A stretch of 44,031 bases of DNA from Nitrosomonadales bacterium (GTDB lineage: Bacteria > Pseudomonadota > Gammaproteobacteria > Burkholderiales > Gallionellaceae), in assembly GCA_016716325.1 (NCBI GenBank), contig JADJWO010000002.1, forward strand, positions 1 through 44,031, in the 5' to 3' direction. Position numbers and translations under genes: made by a program. This document shows positions 41,301 to 44,031 of this stretch, in pieces (within the stretch, counting starts at the first letter, position 1; each line of letters opens with the position of its first letter). The notes beneath the pieces were generated by a model that was given only the letters and a program-made list of their open reading frames with translations, had not been told where the DNA came from and did no database searches.

Positions 41301-44031
41301 AATGCCGATGCGGTTTCGCAGCACGACATGACAGCGGCATGACTGAACAGGGTGAGCACGGTAGAGATGCTCCGCCCGAACACGATGAAGGAAGCAACCG
41401 GGCCCCAGATCAGGATTTCCGCCAGCCGGAGCGCCAGAGAGAGCCGCCTGGTGGTGGTCGTGGTGGTGATGAGGATGGGCACCACGCGCCGCCGCGCCGC
41501 AGACCGCCGCGTGGATGGTGTCGTGCCGTCGCGCCGCTGGTTGGCGGCGTCGATCAGCTTGATGGCGGAGTTGACCGCGATGCCGACCAGCACGATAACC
41601 CCTGGCGATATGTACAACCGACCAGGTTGCCCGGGAGCAGCAGGCTCGAAGGCACGCCATTGAACGCCATCGGCACGGTGCTGATGATCATCAGGGGTTG
41701 CCAGTAGCCGCGAAACTGCGTGGCGAGGATGAGGTGAGATCAGGCCGACGCCGAGCAGGAACAGCGGCATGGAGTCCAGACTCTGGATGTCGTCCATTTC
41801 GCCGGAGATAATCGACCGAGCGCCGGAAACCCGGGCGAGGAGGTTGTTCACGCCTGCGCGCCAGGGCATTTTCGGCGGCGAGCGCGGTTTGGCGACTGGT
41901 CGGTTTGAGATCAACTCCTGGCAGAGCGGCGCGGCGCAGGTCGTAACGCTTGATCACCCCGGCGATGCGACCGCCAGTCGGGACCAGACTGGCGAGCTTC
42001 GGGGTATTTTCCTTCGGTCACTCCGGCGGCGCACTACGACGCCAGCGTTGGTCTTCCATATCGTCCAGTTGACGGCCTCAGGGCGCATCCGCACCTTCGA
42101 TCTTTCGCCCCATTGGGTGCGCTCAGCAGCACGATCTCGGTTCCCTCAGCAGGCTTAATCGACGGGCTGTGGTCTTCGGCGCGAGGCGTGTGGCTTTGAC
42201 CGCTTCACCGTCCACTTGGCAGCACCAGTTCATGGCGGCCCGGCAGGTCGTCACCGTCAAGGTCGCGGATGCCCGGGACAGCGGGGCCACCTTTTGCGCG
42301 CAGTGCATCGGCGGCGCGGCGCAGTTCGGCATAATCGTCGCCGCGCAGACGCAGCTTGACCCCATTGGGCTTTTGAGGAAGGCGGCCCGCCGGACATGAC
42401 GCAGAAGGACACCTTGCCCCTTCAGCGTGCGGATTCGATCTCCTTGCGCATCGCCTCGACGATGACGTCGGCATCGCGCATGTCGCCAACCCGGGGGGCA
42501 ATAGCGATACAACTGTCTGTCCAGGCGTCACTGCAGAGCGGCTCCGTGTCGGTGAACTTCACCCCGGCGTAGGAGGCGCAGACGGCGCGTTTCTGGGGCG
42601 CGGGTGTTTTCCTGGACGGCGACCTCCAGTCGCTCGGTTTCATGCAGCGTGGAGTCTCAACTGCGGTGCCCGGCGGCATGTCCAGGCCAGCTGACGTAGA
42701 ACAGGCGCATCGGATCGAAGGCGAAGAAATTGGTCCTGACCAGCCCCTGACGACAGAGCCCACCGCCAGCGCGAACAGCATGACGATGATGGCAAGCGTC
42801 TTGCGGGCATGGCGCAAGGACCGATGCAGCCAGCGCGAATAGCGCAACCGCAGGAGGTGGGTGAAATTGGTGCGCCAGATCCGCAGGCGCGAGGGGCGCA
42901 CGAAATCCGGCGCGCAGTGCAGATCACGCTGCGCAGTGGGCAGCATCCAGAAGGCCTCGAGCAGGCCGATCAGCAATGCCAGCCCGACCCCGAAGGGTCC
43001 ACTTTCGCGTGAAGTCGCCGATGATGGGCAGCAGCATCAGCGGGCAGGAATGCGGCGACGGTGGTGAGCACCGAGGCGAGCATCGGGCAGGCCCACGCTG
43101 CGTATCGCGTTGAGCGCGGATTCCTGCCGCGGATTCGCCGCGCGCGCGATGCGGAAAATATACGTTCACGATCACCATGGCATCATCCACCAGCATGCCT
43201 GAGCGAGATGATGAGCCGCTGAGCAGGACGGTGAGATTGAGCGGGTAACCGGAGCCCGTTCAATATCCAAGAATGGTGCCGATCAGGGAGAAGGGGATGC
43301 CGTGGAGGGGCGATCAGGTGGGGATGCGGCTGCCGAGGAACAGCCAGGTGATAGAACAGCACAAGGATCAGGGCCTTGCAGGGCGTTGCGCTCCATCAGG
43401 ACTGATGGCTTGTCGGGTGGGGACGGTCTGCGTCGTCGAGTTAAGGGTGAGTTGCACACCGGAAGAAGCGATGCGCGTGCCCTGTTGCGCGAGATACCGA
43501 TCGACCTGCCGCACCAGTTCCAGCGTATTGGTGTAGTTCTTCTTGTTGACGGCCAGCAGCACGCCGGGGCGGCTTTTGTGGGACACCACAGATCACGCAT
43601 TTTCCGCGCCTGCGCGCCACTTCCGCGACCGCCTCTATCGGGATCTCTTTCCGGGCGCTGGGTGGGGGCCAAACACGGTCAGTCCGGCCAGATAGTCGGG
43701 GTCGCGGTCCTGCCCGACCACGCGCAACAGCCATTCGTCGTCGCCCACCCGACCCGGCCCGTTTACGGCAAGTCGCGGAACCAGCTTCTACCACCGAATC
43801 GGCGAGGTCGGCGGCGCTCAGCCCGCGTGCGGCCGTAGTGCATCGGGGCGGAATTTTGATCTGCAAGCTCGGGATCGGACAGGCTTATGGCGAGCACCTT
43901 GTCCACCCCGGGCATGCGTTCGAGGTCCGATTTTATTACAGGTAGGCATGGCTGCGCAGGGTCTCGTCGAAATCGTTGCCTTCCACCGTGACTCATCGCC
44001 GGAAGCCGTTGGAGGTGGTGATCTCGAACAC
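41300..44031 (-). pseudogene. RND-family efflux permease (AcrB/HAE-type), partial and heavily frameshifted
   Basis: The gene enters from the right edge. In minus-strand order: IKSDLERMPGVDKVLAISLSDPE (periplasmic loop), ERNALQG with following helix fragments, GMLVDDAMVIV-like MLVDDAMVIVNVY (43196-43160, the RND signature with the essential Asp pair), LASVLTTVAAFLP, and near the end MPLFLLGVGLI, YISPGVIVLVGIAVNSAIKLIDAANQ and RVVPILITTTTTT. These are helices 4-6 and 10-12 of an RND proton antiporter in the inner membrane. Frame breaks come about every 100 bases. The N-terminus and any membrane fusion protein lie outside the window. Confidence 0.65.

Overview
The window looks like chromosomal DNA of a betaproteobacterium, probably from the Gallionellaceae/Nitrosomonadales. 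The basis is a moderately high G+C content, the overall flavour of the PyrC, ThiC, Ppk1, UppP and LplT-PlsC proteins, and 'CATTCCCGC...GCGGGAATCCAG' intergenic repeats of a type common in beta- and gammaproteobacteria. No rRNA, tRNA or CRISPR array was recognised.

Layout. 1-0.4 kb: end of a ParD/RelE-type toxin-antitoxin pair. 0.5-6.8 kb: pyrC, gamma-carbonic anhydrase and a DUF2288 operon, interrupted by accessory DNA. That DNA comprises two integron-type gene cassettes with attC sites (one carries an AbiJ-like HEPN protein), a membrane protein, a cold-shock/DUF3465 fusion and a YefM-YoeB pair. Partial copies of the pyrC 3' end and the carbonic anhydrase 5' end are left between the inserts. 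6.8-12.8 kb: di-haem cytochrome c peroxidase, then a polyphosphate locus (pap, sixA, an Ala/Lys-rich ribbon-helix-helix protein, ppk1) and yggX. 13-15.2 kb: a TonB receptor with the copper-binding residues of OprC. 15.2-17 kb: palindromic repeats, uppP and two small cysteine-rich proteins. 17.1-27 kb: a defence island with damaged mazEF, an orphan Phd antitoxin, a TacA-like antitoxin coupled to an HNH nuclease, a LlaJI/BsuMI-like restriction system (5mC methyltransferase, McrB-like GTPase, DUF2357/DUF524 nuclease, Vsr), and two MntA-HepT pairs each followed by a copy of the thiC 3' end. 27-29.1 kb: intact thiC under a TPP riboswitch.

From about 29.2 kb to the right edge almost every gene is broken by single-base indels: aas, an amidohydrolase, an LplT-PlsC fusion, a phospholipase D, a YiiX-like hydrolase, a PEP-utilising enzyme, a PAP2 phosphatase and an RND efflux pump. 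Total lengths mostly match their families, so I read these as intact genes in poorly polished sequence rather than true pseudogenes.

Main message. Three core genes (pyrC, the carbonic anhydrase and thiC) are insertion points for toxin-antitoxin and defence cargo, and each insertion leaves a diverged copy of the neighbouring gene end. At thiC the unit 'MntA-HepT plus thiC tail' is repeated in tandem, which suggests repeated accretion at one site by a mechanism not visible in this window.
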